Shown in pieces: positions 1 through 8,335 of a stretch of 8,432 nt of DNA. Source of the stretch: Deltaproteobacteria bacterium (GTDB taxonomy: Bacteria; Desulfobacterota; DSM-4660; Desulfatiglandales; B25-G16); NCBI GenBank assembly GCA_019308645.1, contig JAFDHR010000084.1, forward strand, positions 1-8,432. Reading direction: 5' to 3'. The notes beneath the pieces were generated by a model. The model saw only the letters and a list, made by a program, of their open reading frames with translations. It had not been told where the DNA came from and ran no database searches. Position numbers and translations under genes: made by a program. Numbering within the stretch: the stretch's first letter is position 1; every line of letters begins with the position of its first letter.

Positions 1-1
1 A

Positions 2-2692
2 TTATTAGAAGAAGGATATAGGGTTGGACTGATTAGGATGCAAAGGGCAATTAAAGAGAGAATGAGCCTGCAAGATGTTGATGCATTAATGCCTCGTGAT
101 TTAATTAATTCTAAGCCTGTTTCAGCTGTCATCAAGGAATTTTTTGGATCGAGTCAGTTGTCCCAGTTTATGGACCAAACTAATCCGCTGTCAGAGATAA
201 CTCATAAAAGGCGCTTGAGTGCACTTGGCCCTGGAGGATTAACCAGGGAGAGGGCCGGATTTGAGGTGAGAGATGTACATCCAAGTCACTATGGTCGAAT
301 ATGCCCTATTGAAACTCCTGAAGGGCCAAATATTGGTTTGATTGTTTCTTTAAGCACCTTTTCCCATGTAAACGATTTTGGTTTTATAGAAACACCCTAC
401 AGGAAAGTTGAAGATGGTGTTGTTTCAGCGAACATAGAGTATTTAACAGCTATGGATGAAAAGGAATACCCCATCGCTCAAGCTAATGAGCCACTTGATT
501 CTGAGAATCGTTTTGTGAGGGATATTGTAGCTGCCAGAAAGGGTGGTGAAGCCTGTTTCGTCTCTGCTAAAGAAGTGAAATATATGGATGTTTCTCCAAA
601 CCAGTTGGTAAGTATCGCTGCATCATTAATTCCTTTCTTAGAGCATGATGATGCGAATAGGGCCCTGATGGGTTCCAATATGCAGAGGCAGGCCGTGCCA
701 CTTTTGCAACCTAAGTCTCCACTTATTGGAACAGGGATTGAAAAAGTTATAGGAAAGCACTCAGGTGTAGCTGCGATAGCTAGGAAAGATGGAACTGTTG
801 AAAGCGTGAGTGCCTCTCGTATAGTTATTCGACCAGAGAGAGAGGAGGATGGTGTTGAGATTTACAAGTTATTAAAATTTCGACGCTCGAACCAGAGCAC
901 CTGTTATAATCAGAAGCCAATTGGAAAAAAAGGGGATAAAGTTAGAAAGGGACAAATTATTGCAGATGGTCCTGCCATGGAGAAAGGTGAACTTGCTTTA
1001 GGAAGGAATGTCACAGTAGCATTTCTTTCCTGGGGTGGCTATAATTTTGAAGATGCAATTTTAGTAAGCGAGAGGTTAGTACGGGAAGATGTATTTACCT
1101 CTATTCATATAGAAGAATTTTCTATTTTGGCAAGAGACACTAAACTCGGACAAGAAGAAATTACTCGGGATATACCGAACGCAGGAGAGGAGGCCCTCAA
1201 GGAGCTTGATGAAAGTGGTATTATCCGGTTAGGTGCTGAAGTAAGGCCTGGCGATGTTTTGGTTGGAAAAATTACTCCTAAGGGGGAGACTCAATTGTCG
1301 CCAGAAGAGAAGCTCCTCCGTGCTATTTTTGGTGAAAAGGCAGGTGATGTGAAGGATAGTTCGTTACGGGTTCCACCTGGTGTAGAAGGTATAGTAATTG
1401 ATGCGAAGGTATTCTCTCGTAAAGGCGTGGAGAAAGATGAAAGGACAAAAGCCATTCAAGCTGAAGAGATCAGTCAATTATCAAAGGACAAAAAAGATGA
1501 AATCGAGCTTATGGAAAGAAATGCTCTGGAGAAATTGGCTTCTCTGTTAGAAGGAAAACATCTTAAATCAGATTTAAGGCATACAGGGACAGGCAAGATT
1601 TTATTAGCAAGAGGTCAGGTTATTGATCATGAATGTTTGAAGAATACTCCTATAGATTGTTGGCAGGGAGCGAATATCAAGGCCGAAATGAAAGTGATTG
1701 AGAAGATGGAATCGATAGTATCAACCCATCGACAGCAGATAGAAAAATTGGATGAGCTTTTTAAAGAGAGGATAAAGAGGTTAGATATCGGCGATGAATT
1801 ATCGCCCGGGGTAATTAAGCTGGTAAAGGTATTTGTGGCTGTCAAGCGAAAACTATCTGTGGGCGATAAGGTGGCCGGTCGCCATGGAAATAAGGGCGTG
1901 ATTTCCGTAATACTTCCTGTAGAAGATATGCCTTATTTTGCTGATGGTACACCAGTAGATATAGTTTTGAATCCTCTTGGTGTTCCTTCCAGGATGAATG
2001 TGGGACAGATTTTAGAGACACATCTTGGTTGGTCTGCGTATGAGCTTGGTAAACAGATACGAGTGTTGATGGAAAGCAGTAAAGGCAAAAGCGTAGTAAG
2101 AGATAAATTGAAGAAAATCTATTCTAAAGAATATGATCAGATTTTTGCTGGTGTCTCGGATGAAGAGATCAAGGCCAAACTTGCTTACATACAGGATGGT
2201 GTACATATGGCTACACCTGTTTTTGATGGGGCACAAGAAGAGGAAATAATTGAGTGTTTACGTGAGGCAGGTTTACCTGTGAGTGGGCAAGTGGGTTTGT
2301 ATGATGGTAGAACAGGTGAACTTTTTGATCAGCATGTAACGGTAGGTATAATGTATCTGATGAAACTTCATCATTTGGTAGATGATAAAATCCATGCTCG
2401 TTCCATTGGCCCCTATTCTTTAGTTACTCAGCAGCCTCTTGGTGGTAAGGCCCAGTTTGGAGGTCAGCGCTTGGGCGAGATGGAGGTCTGGGCAATGGAA
2501 TCTTACGGAGCGGCGTATTCTTTACAAGAGTTTTTGACTGTCAAATCGGATGACGTCGCTGGCCGGACACGGATGTATGAAAAGATTGTAAAAGGAAACA
2601 ATTTTTTAGAAGCAGGACTACCAGAGTCCTTTAATGTTTTGGTAAAAGAACTGCAGAGTCTCGGTTTAGAAGTAGACTTGAACGAGGATTGA
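2..2692 (+). CDS. rpoB: RNA polymerase beta subunit, 3' part (5' end outside window)
   Basis: This is the C-terminal two-thirds of the beta subunit, which with beta' forms the catalytic core of RNA polymerase. The frame is open from base 2, and the residues before the first ATG (base 38), ending RVGLIR, match the E. coli run RVGLVR. That ATG is therefore internal and the true start lies upstream. Counting from it, the rifampicin-pocket cluster is at residues 37-63 ([12 protein letters not shown] then [13 protein letters not shown]), aligning with E. coli 507-533. The strictly conserved [12 protein letters not shown] segment holds Lys611 and Lys619, equivalent to active-site Lys1065 and Lys1073 of E. 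coli. A lysine/glutamate-rich insertion of about 110 residues before it matches the E. coli-type beta insertion. The end ([18 protein letters not shown], then [10 protein letters not shown]) is the canonical clamp-contacting C-terminus. From the alignment, about 470 N-terminal residues are missing. Identity is certain. Confidence 0.99.
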   Translation, partial: LLEEGYRVGLIRMQRAIKERMSLQDVDALMPRDLINSKPVSAVIKEFFGSSQLSQFMDQTNPLSEITHKRRLSALGPGGLTRERAGFEVRDVHPSHYGRICPIETPEGPNIGLIVSLSTFSHVNDFGFIETPYRKVEDGVVSANIEYLTAMDEKEYPIAQANEPLDSENRFVRDIVAARKGGEACFVSAKEVKYMDVSPNQLVSIAASLIPFLEHDDANRALMGSNMQRQAVPLLQPKSPLIGTGIEKVIGKHSGVAAIARKDGTVESVSASRIVIRPEREEDGVEIYKLLKFRRSNQSTCYNQKPIGKKGDKVRKGQIIADGPAMEKGELALGRNVTVAFLSWGGYNFEDAILVSERLVREDVFTSIHIEEFSILARDTKLGQEEITRDIPNAGEEALKELDESGIIRLGAEVRPGDVLVGKITPKGETQLSPEEKLLRAIFGEKAGDVKDSSLRVPPGVEGIVIDAKVFSRKGVEKDERTKAIQAEEISQLSKDKKDEIELMERNALEKLASLLEGKHLKSDLRHTGTGKILLARGQVIDHECLKNTPIDCWQGANIKAEMKVIEKMESIVSTHRQQIEKLDELFKERIKRLDIGDELSPGVIKLVKVFVAVKRKLSVGDKVAGRHGNKGVISVILPVEDMPYFADGTPVDIVLNPLGVPSRMNVGQILETHLGWSAYELGKQIRVLMESSKGKSVVRDKLKKIYSKEYDQIFAGVSDEEIKAKLAYIQDGVHMATPVFDGAQEEEIIECLREAGLPVSGQVGLYDGRTGELFDQHVTVGIMYLMKLHHLVDDKIHARSIGPYSLVTQQPLGGKAQFGGQRLGEMEVWAMESYGAAYSLQEFLTVKSDDVAGRTRMYEKIVKGNNFLEAGLPESFNVLVKELQSLGLEVDLNED

Positions 2693-2702
2693 GAGTCTCT
2701 TT

Positions 2703-2747
2703 GAAAATGCAAAATAGAAAATGCAAAATTTTCAATTTTAGATTTTT
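2703..2747. repeat. Heptad tandem array forming an imperfect hairpin
   Basis: The element starts 10 nt after the rpoB stop. Four heptads run in tandem from 2703 to 2730 (GAAAATG, CAAAATA, then GAAAATG again and CAAAATT). The 13-mer GAAAATGCAAAAT is repeated exactly at 2703-2715 and 2717-2729. Three reverse-complement-type heptads follow (AATTTTC 2727-2733, AATTTTA 2734-2740, GATTTTT 2741-2747). As a hairpin, 2704-2722 pairs with 2728-2746 at 16 of 19 positions around a 5-nt loop. It is AT-only apart from a few G/C and is followed by only a short T-run, so it is not a standard terminator. Confidence 0.8.
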
Positions 2748-2924
2748 AAGGCTTAACGCAGATTAGTCTGAAAAATATGTTAGTAGATACGCCACACAAA
2801 TTTGTTATAGGGTTGAGTTTATACATGGCTGGAGATTGAATGTAGAAAGCCAACCTACATAGTAAACGAACAATTCTCACTAATCCGAAGATGATCCATT
2901 TTACTTGCTAATTTTAATTTGATA

Positions 2925-2931
2925 AGAGGAG
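2925..2931 (+). promoter_or_regulatory. Ribosome binding site of rpoC (supports the TTG start)
   Basis: AGAGGAG lies 6 nt before the TTG at 2938, a good Shine-Dalgarno match at normal spacing. An in-frame TAA at 2923-2925 rules out any start further upstream. The first in-frame ATG downstream is codon 79, beyond the first zinc cysteines, so TTG is the start. Confidence 0.85.
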
Positions 2932-2937
2932 AAAACC

Positions 2938-5900
2938 TTGGAAGATTTGTATGGTTTTTTCACAAAACCAAAGGACCCTTTAAGTTTTAAATCGCTACAG
3001 ATTTCTATTGCTTCACCGGAGAAGATACGAGAGTGGTCTTATGGCGAGGTTAAAAAGCCTGAAACCATTAATTATCGAACCTTTAAACCTGAAAGGGATG
3101 GATTATTTTGTGCAAAGATCTTTGGCCCGATAAGGGATTATGAGTGTCTTTGTGGAAAATATAAAAGGATGAAGCATAGGGGAGTGGTGTGCGAGAAATG
3201 TGGTGTGGAGGTTACGCACTCTAAGGTAAGAAGAGAGAGAATGGGTCACATTGAATTAGCAACGCCTGTGGCACATATCTGGTTTTTGAAGTGTATTCCC
3301 TCCAAAATCGGCTTGCTTTTAGATATGACTCTTAAGGCCTTGGAAAAGGTACTTTACTTTGAGAATTACATGGTTATCGATCCAAAAGAGACCCCGCTCA
3401 CCAAGGGTGCCTTGTTGACAGAGGAGCAGTATCTAAAGGCCAAAGAGGATTATGGAGACGGATTTATAGCTGGAATGGGAGCTGAAGCCATTCAAATAAT
3501 TTTAAGAGAAATAGATTTAGAAATGCTTAGTTCCAAGTTAAAGGATGACTTACTGAGCACCAAATCAGAAGCCAAAAGGAAAAAGCTTTCAAAGCGCCTT
3601 CGAATAGTCGATGCCTTTAGATCATCCAAGAATAAACCAGAGTGGATGATAATGGATGTTATACCTATTTTACCACCAGACCTAAGGCCTTTAGTACCCT
3701 TAGATGGGGGAAGATTTGCTACCTCAGATCTCAACGATCTTTACCGCAGGGTTATAAATAGAAATAATAGGCTGAAACGTCTCTTAGAATTAAATGCACC
3801 TGATATTATAATTAGAAATGAAAAAAGAATGCTGCAGGAGGCTGTAGACGTTTTGTTTGATAACGGAAGGCGAGGTAAGACTATAACTGGTGCAAATAAG
3901 CGACCATTAAAATCCCTCAGCGATATGCTTAAGGGTAAGCAGGGGAGATTCAGGCAAAATTTACTCGGGAAAAGGGTAGATTATTCAGGAAGATCTGTGA
4001 TTGTTGTTGGTCCCAATTTAAGATTGCATCAATGCGGACTTCCAAAACAGATGGCTTTAGAGATTTTTAAACCCTTTATTTATGATAAGCTTGAGGAAAA
4101 AGGCATGGCAGGCACCCTGAAGAAAGCCAAAAAATTAGTTGAAAACGAAACACCAGAGGTGTGGGACTGCTTAGATGAAGTAGCTAAGGAACACTGTGTT
4201 TTGCTTAATAGGGCGCCCACTCTTCATAGGCTCGGGATGCAAGCATTTGAACCTGTTCTTATTGAAGGTAAGGCTATTCAGCTTCACCCTCTTGTATGCA
4301 CTGCTTTTAACGCTGATTTTGATGGTGACCAGATGGCTGTCCATGTTCCTCTTTCTGTTGAAGCCCAGACTGAAGCCAGGGTATTAATGCTATCTACGAA
4401 CAATATCCTTTCACCGGCCAATGGTGATCCTATCATTGTGCCAACCCAAGATATTGTATTAGGCATCTATTATATGACTAAAGAGAGGCCATTTTGCAAA
4501 GGTGAACATATAATTTTTGCTAATATTGAAGAGGTGAGAATGGCCTATGATGCTGGCGAATTGGATCTACATACTTCTATAAGGGTTAGAATTAATGGCC
4601 AAATAGTCAGGACGACTACTGGAAGGGTAATCCTTTATGAAATTTTTCCTAAAGAGTTACCTTTTGAAATGGTAAATAGAATAATAGCCAAGAAGGAACT
4701 GAGGGATATTGTCAATGAATGTTATCGTTTTTTAGGTACTAAGGCAACGGTTATTTTAGCGGACAGACTTAAAGATATTGGATACAAGTATGCGACTATC
4801 TCTGGTATCTCTATCTCAAGTAAAGATATGGTTATCCCGAGAAAGAAATATGAAATCATAGGAGAGGCTGAAGGTGAGGTAAAAAAGGTTGAAAGTCAAT
4901 ATAGCGATGGTTTGATTACCGACGGGGAAAAATATAATAAAGTAGTTGATATTTGGACAAAGGCCACAGAGGTAATTTCCTCGGAAATGATGGATGAGAT
5001 GGCTGTAGAGGAATTGGAAGCGCCTGATGGAACCAAAAAAACGAGCGATAGTTTTAATCCAATATATATGATGTCTGATTCAGGTGCGAGAGGTAGCAAG
5101 GATCAGATGAGGCAGTTGGCAGGAATTAGGGGCTTAATGGCAAAACCCTCTGGAGAGATTATTGAGGCACCTATTACTGCAAATTTCCGTGAGGGTTTGA
5201 CAGTTTTAGAGTATTTTATCTCTACTCATGGTGCACGAAAGGGATTGGCAGATACCGCGCTGAAGACGGCTAATTCAGGATATCTGACTCGCAGACTGGT
5301 AGATGTGTCTCAGGACGCCTGTATCACAGAGGAAGATTGCGGCACTATGGACGGGATCTGGGTAGAGTCATTAATTGAGGGGGGTGAGGTGATTCAGCCT
5401 GTATCAGAGAGAATTCTGGGAAGAATTGCAGCTGAAGATATTACTGACCCGATAACTGGAGAATTATTGCTTAAATACAACGAAGAAATAGATGAATCAG
5501 CCGTTGAAAGGATCGAGAAATCCTGGATTGAAAAGGTAAAAATTAGATCAGTATTGACATGCAGGGCAGTGAGAGGGGTCTGCAAAAAATGTTATGGTAG
5601 AAACTTAGCACATGGTAGAGAGATTGATATAGGTGAGCCGATAGGCATTGTTGCAGCACAGTCTATTGGTGAGCCAGGCACACAGCTCACCATGCGGACA
5701 TTTCATATTGGGGGTACAGTAACTAGAAAGATAGAACAGTCTACAATTCAGTCCAGGAATAGTGGAAAGATTACATTTTATAATCTCAAGACAGTAATGA
5801 ATGCCAAAGGGGACTATGTGGTAATGAATAGAAATGGGGATATCGGAGTGGTAGATGCAAGTGGAAGAGAGTTAGAACGGTACCCAGTTATATATGGCGC

Positions 5901-7014
5901 TATAATTAAGGCTAATGATGGAAAAGAGATACATCCTGGTGAGCTCTTAGTAGAATGGGATCCCTTTACTATACCGATTTTAACAGAGGTATCTGGCAGG
6001 TTGAAATTTGGCGATATTGATGAAGGGAAAACAATGCAGGAAAGACTGGATTCAGTAACTGGTAAATCAAGTAAAGTTATTGTTACATCTGGTGATCCAG
6101 ACGTTAGACCGAGGATTTCAATAAAAGGTTCTGTTGGAAAGACAATTCAGCTCTCAGGTGATTTGCCAGGGGCAGTTGCCAGGTATTTCCTTCCTACAGG
6201 TGCTATTATTATGGTATCAGAGGGAAATGAGGTTCATGCCGGTGATGTGTTGGCCAAGATACCAAGAGAAACCACAAAGACGAAAGATATTACGGGTGGT
6301 TTGCCAAGGGTTGCAGAATTATTTGAGGTCAGGAAACCCAAAGATCAGACCCTCTTAAGTGAGATCGATGGAACAGTATCCTTTGGAAAATATTTATCAG
6401 GAAAAAGGCGGGTAGTTATCACACCTGAAATTGGCAAACCTGCTGAATATCTTGTGCCCAGAGGTAGACATGTAAGCGTTTTTGAAGGAGATTATGTGAG
6501 AGCTGGTGAAGCCCTCATGGAAGGTTCGGCTAATCCTCATGATATTTTAAGAATAAAAGGACCTAAAGAATTATCCAAATACCTCGTTGATGAAGTTCAA
6601 AAGGTCTATCGCCTCCAGGGTGTGAAGATAAATGATAAGCATATAGAGGTGATTGTCAGGCAGATGTTGAGAAGAATATTAGTGAAGGAAGTTGGAGATT
6701 CAGATTTTATCTTAGGAGAAGAGATTGAGCGGTGGAGTTTTGAGGAAGAAAATCAGAAGATTATTGCAAAGGGAGGCAAGCCAGCAGTAGGAGAACCACT
6801 TTTGCTGGGAGTTACAAAGGCATCAATTAATACTGATAGCTTTATCTCAGCTGCATCTTTTCAGGAAACTACAAAGGTCTTAGCAGATGCAAGCGTGGAG
6901 AGCAAAGTAGATTATTTAAGAGGCCTTAAAGAAAATGTTATTATGGGCAGACTTATACCTGCTGGCACAGGTTTGAGTATGCACAGAGGGTTAGACATAG
7001 AGGTGGAACAATAA
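2938..7014 (+). CDS. rpoC: RNA polymerase beta' subunit
   Basis: This is the complete beta' subunit (1358 aa; E. coli 1407), which carries the catalytic Mg site of RNA polymerase. It starts at TTG: MEDLYGFF aligns with E. coli MKDLLKFL. The first zinc site is Cys70, Cys72, Cys85 and Cys88, numbered as in E. coli. The clamp/lid/rudder region includes [12 protein letters not shown], and the switch region includes [12 protein letters not shown]. The catalytic loop NADFDGDQM is at 458-466, with Asp460, Asp462 and Asp464 holding the metal. The bridge helix (around 757-792) contains [18 protein letters not shown]. The second zinc site is Cys801, Cys875, Cys882 and Cys885. The trigger loop has Met919 and His923 (E. 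coli Met932 and His936). About 190 residues separate His923 from DITGGLPRV at 1117, so an SI3-type insertion is present, as in E. coli-like Gram-negative enzymes. The C-terminus has the usual [19 protein letters not shown]. No key residue is missing. Confidence 0.99.
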   Translation: MEDLYGFFTKPKDPLSFKSLQISIASPEKIREWSYGEVKKPETINYRTFKPERDGLFCAKIFGPIRDYECLCGKYKRMKHRGVVCEKCGVEVTHSKVRRERMGHIELATPVAHIWFLKCIPSKIGLLLDMTLKALEKVLYFENYMVIDPKETPLTKGALLTEEQYLKAKEDYGDGFIAGMGAEAIQIILREIDLEMLSSKLKDDLLSTKSEAKRKKLSKRLRIVDAFRSSKNKPEWMIMDVIPILPPDLRPLVPLDGGRFATSDLNDLYRRVINRNNRLKRLLELNAPDIIIRNEKRMLQEAVDVLFDNGRRGKTITGANKRPLKSLSDMLKGKQGRFRQNLLGKRVDYSGRSVIVVGPNLRLHQCGLPKQMALEIFKPFIYDKLEEKGMAGTLKKAKKLVENETPEVWDCLDEVAKEHCVLLNRAPTLHRLGMQAFEPVLIEGKAIQLHPLVCTAFNADFDGDQMAVHVPLSVEAQTEARVLMLSTNNILSPANGDPIIVPTQDIVLGIYYMTKERPFCKGEHIIFANIEEVRMAYDAGELDLHTSIRVRINGQIVRTTTGRVILYEIFPKELPFEMVNRIIAKKELRDIVNECYRFLGTKATVILADRLKDIGYKYATISGISISSKDMVIPRKKYEIIGEAEGEVKKVESQYSDGLITDGEKYNKVVDIWTKATEVISSEMMDEMAVEELEAPDGTKKTSDSFNPIYMMSDSGARGSKDQMRQLAGIRGLMAKPSGEIIEAPITANFREGLTVLEYFISTHGARKGLADTALKTANSGYLTRRLVDVSQDACITEEDCGTMDGIWVESLIEGGEVIQPVSERILGRIAAEDITDPITGELLLKYNEEIDESAVERIEKSWIEKVKIRSVLTCRAVRGVCKKCYGRNLAHGREIDIGEPIGIVAAQSIGEPGTQLTMRTFHIGGTVTRKIEQSTIQSRNSGKITFYNLKTVMNAKGDYVVMNRNGDIGVVDASGRELERYPVIYGAIIKANDGKEIHPGELLVEWDPFTIPILTEVSGRLKFGDIDEGKTMQERLDSVTGKSSKVIVTSGDPDVRPRISIKGSVGKTIQLSGDLPGAVARYFLPTGAIIMVSEGNEVHAGDVLAKIPRETTKTKDITGGLPRVAELFEVRKPKDQTLLSEIDGTVSFGKYLSGKRRVVITPEIGKPAEYLVPRGRHVSVFEGDYVRAGEALMEGSANPHDILRIKGPKELSKYLVDEVQKVYRLQGVKINDKHIEVIVRQMLRRILVKEVGDSDFILGEEIERWSFEEENQKIIAKGGKPAVGEPLLLGVTKASINTDSFISAASFQETTKVLADASVESKVDYLRGLKENVIMGRLIPAGTGLSMHRGLDIEVEQ

Positions 7015-7020
7015 TTTATT

Positions 7021-7197
7021 GTAACCACCCAGGTATGTTGCCACCAAGGCACAAAGACACCAAGATTAGAGAATTATTCTTTATTATAGCTTTTTTAATC
7101 CCGATAAATCGGGATTGAAATTAATGAGAAAACTCTGTTATTCAATTTATATTTATCTCCTTTTTGGGTCTTTGTGTCTTGGTGGCTGAATAGTTAC
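7021..7197. repeat. Octamer-based inverted repeat element, MITE-like layout
   Basis: Arms at 7040-7063 and 7163-7186 are complementary at 21 of 24 positions, separated by about 99 nt. Each arm is itself a tandem of octamers: 7042-7065 holds three (such as CACCAAGG and CACAAAGA), and 7161-7184 holds three reverse-complement copies (such as TCTTTGTG and TCTTGGTG). An outer pair, GTAAC (7021-7025) and GTTAC (7193-7197), extends the symmetry with unequal spacing. The centre contains an unrelated palindrome (7097-7116). No ORF lies inside and no target-site duplication is evident at either boundary choice. Terminal inverted repeats around a short non-coding core resemble a miniature element, but mobility is not shown. 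From memory, similar CACCAAGACACAAAGA motifs recur in intergenic DNA of uncultured bacteria; this is unverified. Confidence 0.75.
7097..7116. repeat. Perfect 9-bp-arm palindrome
   Basis: AATCCCGAT (7097-7105) and ATCGGGATT (7108-7116) are perfect inverted copies with two bases between. In RNA this would be an 8-bp stem with a TAAA loop, extendable by a T-G wobble and three A-T pairs (7093-7096 with 7117-7120). The T-run precedes the stem on the + strand and no T-run follows it on either strand, so it does not fit an intrinsic terminator in either direction. Confidence 0.8.
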
Positions 7198-7288
7198 GAT
7201 TTTTTTAGAAAAGTGTTGAAATAATTTTATAGATAGAATAAAAGGCATTCACAGCATAGACCGGAATAATTTTTTAAAAGAGAAATAG

Positions 7289-7666
7289 ATGCCAACAATT
7301 AATCAACTCATTAAAAATGGGCGGCAGAGGGTAAAGAAGAAGATTAAGACACCAGCCCTAAGAGGGTGTCCACAAAAAAGGGGTGTATGTATCAGGGTTT
7401 ACACATCTACTCCTAAGAAACCTAACTCGGCCTTGCGTAAGGTTGCGAGGGTACGTTTGACAAATGGAATTGAGGTTACTTCCTATATTCCAGGGATTGG
7501 ACATAACCTGCAAGAGCATTCTGTTGTTCTGATCAGGGGTGGGAGAGTTAAGGATTTACCAGGCATAAGGTATCATATCATCCGGGGCACCTTGGATAGC
7601 TCAGGAGTCGAAGACAGAAGGAGAGGCCGCTCCAAATACGGAACTAAGAAGCCTAAGGGAATTTAA
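7289..7666 (+). CDS. rpsL: 30S ribosomal protein S12
   Basis: This is ribosomal protein S12 of the 30S decoding centre, which monitors codon-anticodon pairing. It is full length at 125 aa (E. coli 124) and colinear with E. coli for nearly its whole length. The conserved loops are [12 protein letters not shown] (Lys43 and Lys44) and GGRVKDLPG (residues 84-92; Lys88, Asp89, Pro91). Lys43 and Lys88 are the streptomycin-sensitive residues, and Asp89 is the position that is beta-methylthiolated in many bacteria. CPQKRGVC (27-34) is intact. The start is an ATG fixed by the N-terminal MPTINQL, but its Shine-Dalgarno is poor: only AAAAGAGA at 7276-7283, with no GGAG core. It is the first str gene, 274 nt after rpoC, and the spacer is filled by an inverted-repeat element. 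Confidence 0.99.
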   Translation: MPTINQLIKNGRQRVKKKIKTPALRGCPQKRGVCIRVYTSTPKKPNSALRKVARVRLTNGIEVTSYIPGIGHNLQEHSVVLIRGGRVKDLPGIRYHIIRGTLDSSGVEDRRRGRSKYGTKKPKGI

Positions 7667-7670
7667 CCGG

Positions 7671-7743
7671 GTTTGTTTAGTTTATTGGGTTTCTTGTGTT
7701 TGTTCTGTCAGAACCCAATAAACACAATAAACCCAATAAACGC
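7671..7743. repeat. Nonamer tandem array forming a 25-bp hairpin before rpsG
   Basis: Beginning 4 nt after the rpsL stop, four 9-nt units each starting GTTT run in tandem from 7671 to 7706 (for example GTTTATTGG 7680-7688 and GTTTCTTGT 7689-7697). After a 10-nt centre, three reverse-type nonamers run from 7717 to 7743, all beginning AATAAAC. Arms 7680-7704 and 7717-7741 pair at 23 of 25 positions by Watson-Crick, plus one G-T wobble (7702/7719) and one mismatch (7693/7728). An alternative inner stem, GTTCT (7702-7706) with AGAAC (7710-7714), competes at the tip. The hairpin ends 5 nt before the rpsG Shine-Dalgarno and leaves it free. It occupies most of the 94-nt spacer, the position where E. 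coli has the S7 autoregulatory target. Confidence 0.85.
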
Positions 7744-7760
7744 TAGTTGGAGGCACCGGA

Positions 7761-8231
7761 ATGCCAAGAAAAGCAATAATCTTAAAAAGAGAAATTTTGC
7801 CTGACCCTAAATATAAAAGTGAATTAGTTGCTAAGTTCATTAATAGAATTATGCAAAGAGGAAAAAAGAACTTAGCTCAGTCTATTCTCTATGATGCCTT
7901 TGATATTATACATGAGAAGGCCAAGGAAGATCCGCTATCTCTTTTTCAGAAGGCTATTGAAAACGTTAAGCCAGTAGTTGAAGTAAAATCAAGAAGAGTC
8001 GGTGGTTCTACCTATCAGGTGCCTACTGAAGTGAGATACTTGCGGAGGACTACACTAAGTTTAAGATGGATACTCACAAGCGCCAAACAAAGGGGTGAGA
8101 AAGGAATGGCAGCAAAATTAGCAGGGGAGCTGCTTGATGCCTCTAAGGGAAGGGGTGTTGCCTTTAAAAAGAAGGAGGATACACATAGGATGGCGGAGGC
8201 AAATAAGGCCTTTGCTCATTATCGTTGGTAA
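7761..8231 (+). CDS. rpsG: 30S ribosomal protein S7
   Basis: This is ribosomal protein S7, which nucleates assembly of the 30S head on the 3' major domain of 16S rRNA and contacts the E-site tRNA. It is 156 aa, the normal bacterial length. The basic N-terminus ([10 protein letters not shown]) leads into the helical core. The beta-hairpin signature GGSTYQVP is at 81-88, followed by the conserved [13 protein letters not shown] helix. The C-terminal segment from [13 protein letters not shown] to the end is canonical. A strong Shine-Dalgarno, TTGGAGG at 7747-7753, lies 7 nt before the ATG. In E. coli, S7 represses its own operon by binding the rpsL-rpsG intercistronic RNA. Here that spacer is a repeat hairpin, so whether such control operates is open. 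It is followed by tuf rather than fusA. Confidence 0.99.
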   Translation: MPRKAIILKREILPDPKYKSELVAKFINRIMQRGKKNLAQSILYDAFDIIHEKAKEDPLSLFQKAIENVKPVVEVKSRRVGGSTYQVPTEVRYLRRTTLSLRWILTSAKQRGEKGMAAKLAGELLDASKGRGVAFKKKEDTHRMAEANKAFAHYRW

Positions 8232-8241
8232 TATAAATGGC

Positions 8242-8305
8242 ATTAGCCAATAGCCCGTTGTCCGTTGATTTCTTTGCAATTGACAACTAACCACTGACAA
8301 ATGAC
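8242..8305. repeat. Heptad tandem arrays in opposing orientation before tuf
   Basis: Starting 10 nt after the rpsG stop, heptads run as 8242-8248, 8249-8255, 8256-8262 and 8263-8269 (for example AATAGCC and CGTTGTC). After an 8-nt centre, four more run from 8278 to 8305 (AATTGAC, AACTAAC, then units at 8292 and 8299 ending TGAC). The second set resembles the reverse complement of the CGTTGTC words. The best pairing is only GTTGTC (8257-8262) with GACAAC (8282-8287), so this is a degraded inverted repeat. It is weaker than the other three elements. Confidence 0.6.
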
Positions 8306-8335
8306 GAGTAAAAGATTTTTAAGGAGGTAACAACA

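Larger units (their letters stand above)
2693..2937. other. rpoB-rpoC spacer, 245 nt
   Basis: This spacer is long compared with the 76 nt or so between rpoB and rpoC in E. coli. Its first part holds the heptad inverted repeat listed separately (2703-2747). The remaining 190 nt contain no ORF, tRNA or clear promoter. A 6-bp inverted repeat, ATGTAG (2840-2845) with CTACAT (2855-2860), and an overlapping TGGCT/AGCCA pair (2826-2830 and 2848-2852) could give some leader structure, but they compete with each other and are weak. No GC-rich hairpin followed by a T-run is present, so rpoB and rpoC are probably still cotranscribed (inference). Confidence 0.6.

Noticed and set aside
146..226. Thr in the rifampicin cluster where E. 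coli has Asn518 (FMDQTNPL)
   Set aside because: Thr at this place is common in wild-type RpoB of many bacteria, and Asp516, His526 and Ser531 equivalents are intact, so it is not evidence of resistance.
2012..2236. Antisense open frames within rpoB and rpoC (60-80 codons)
   Set aside because: They lie wholly inside strongly conserved coding sequence, have no recognisable protein features and are shadows of the + strand codons.
2813..2841. Internal rpoC promoter (TTGAGT with TTGAAT at 17 nt)
   Set aside because: The -10 matches only 4 of 6, and nothing else supports transcription starting there.
7081..7120. rpoC terminator formed by the AATCCCGAT palindrome
   Set aside because: The T-run is 5' of the stem on the + strand and there is none 3' of the stem on either strand.
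7216..7244. Possible rpsL promoter: TTGAAA (7216-7221), 17 nt, TAAAAG (7239-7244)
   Set aside because: The -35 is good but the -10 matches only 4 of 6, and the better -10 (TAGAAT, 7234) has a 12-nt spacer. In such AT-rich DNA this is weak.
8280..8285. Perfect TTGACA -35 box before tuf
   Set aside because: No -10-like hexamer lies 16-18 nt downstream, and the word arises from the heptad repeat.
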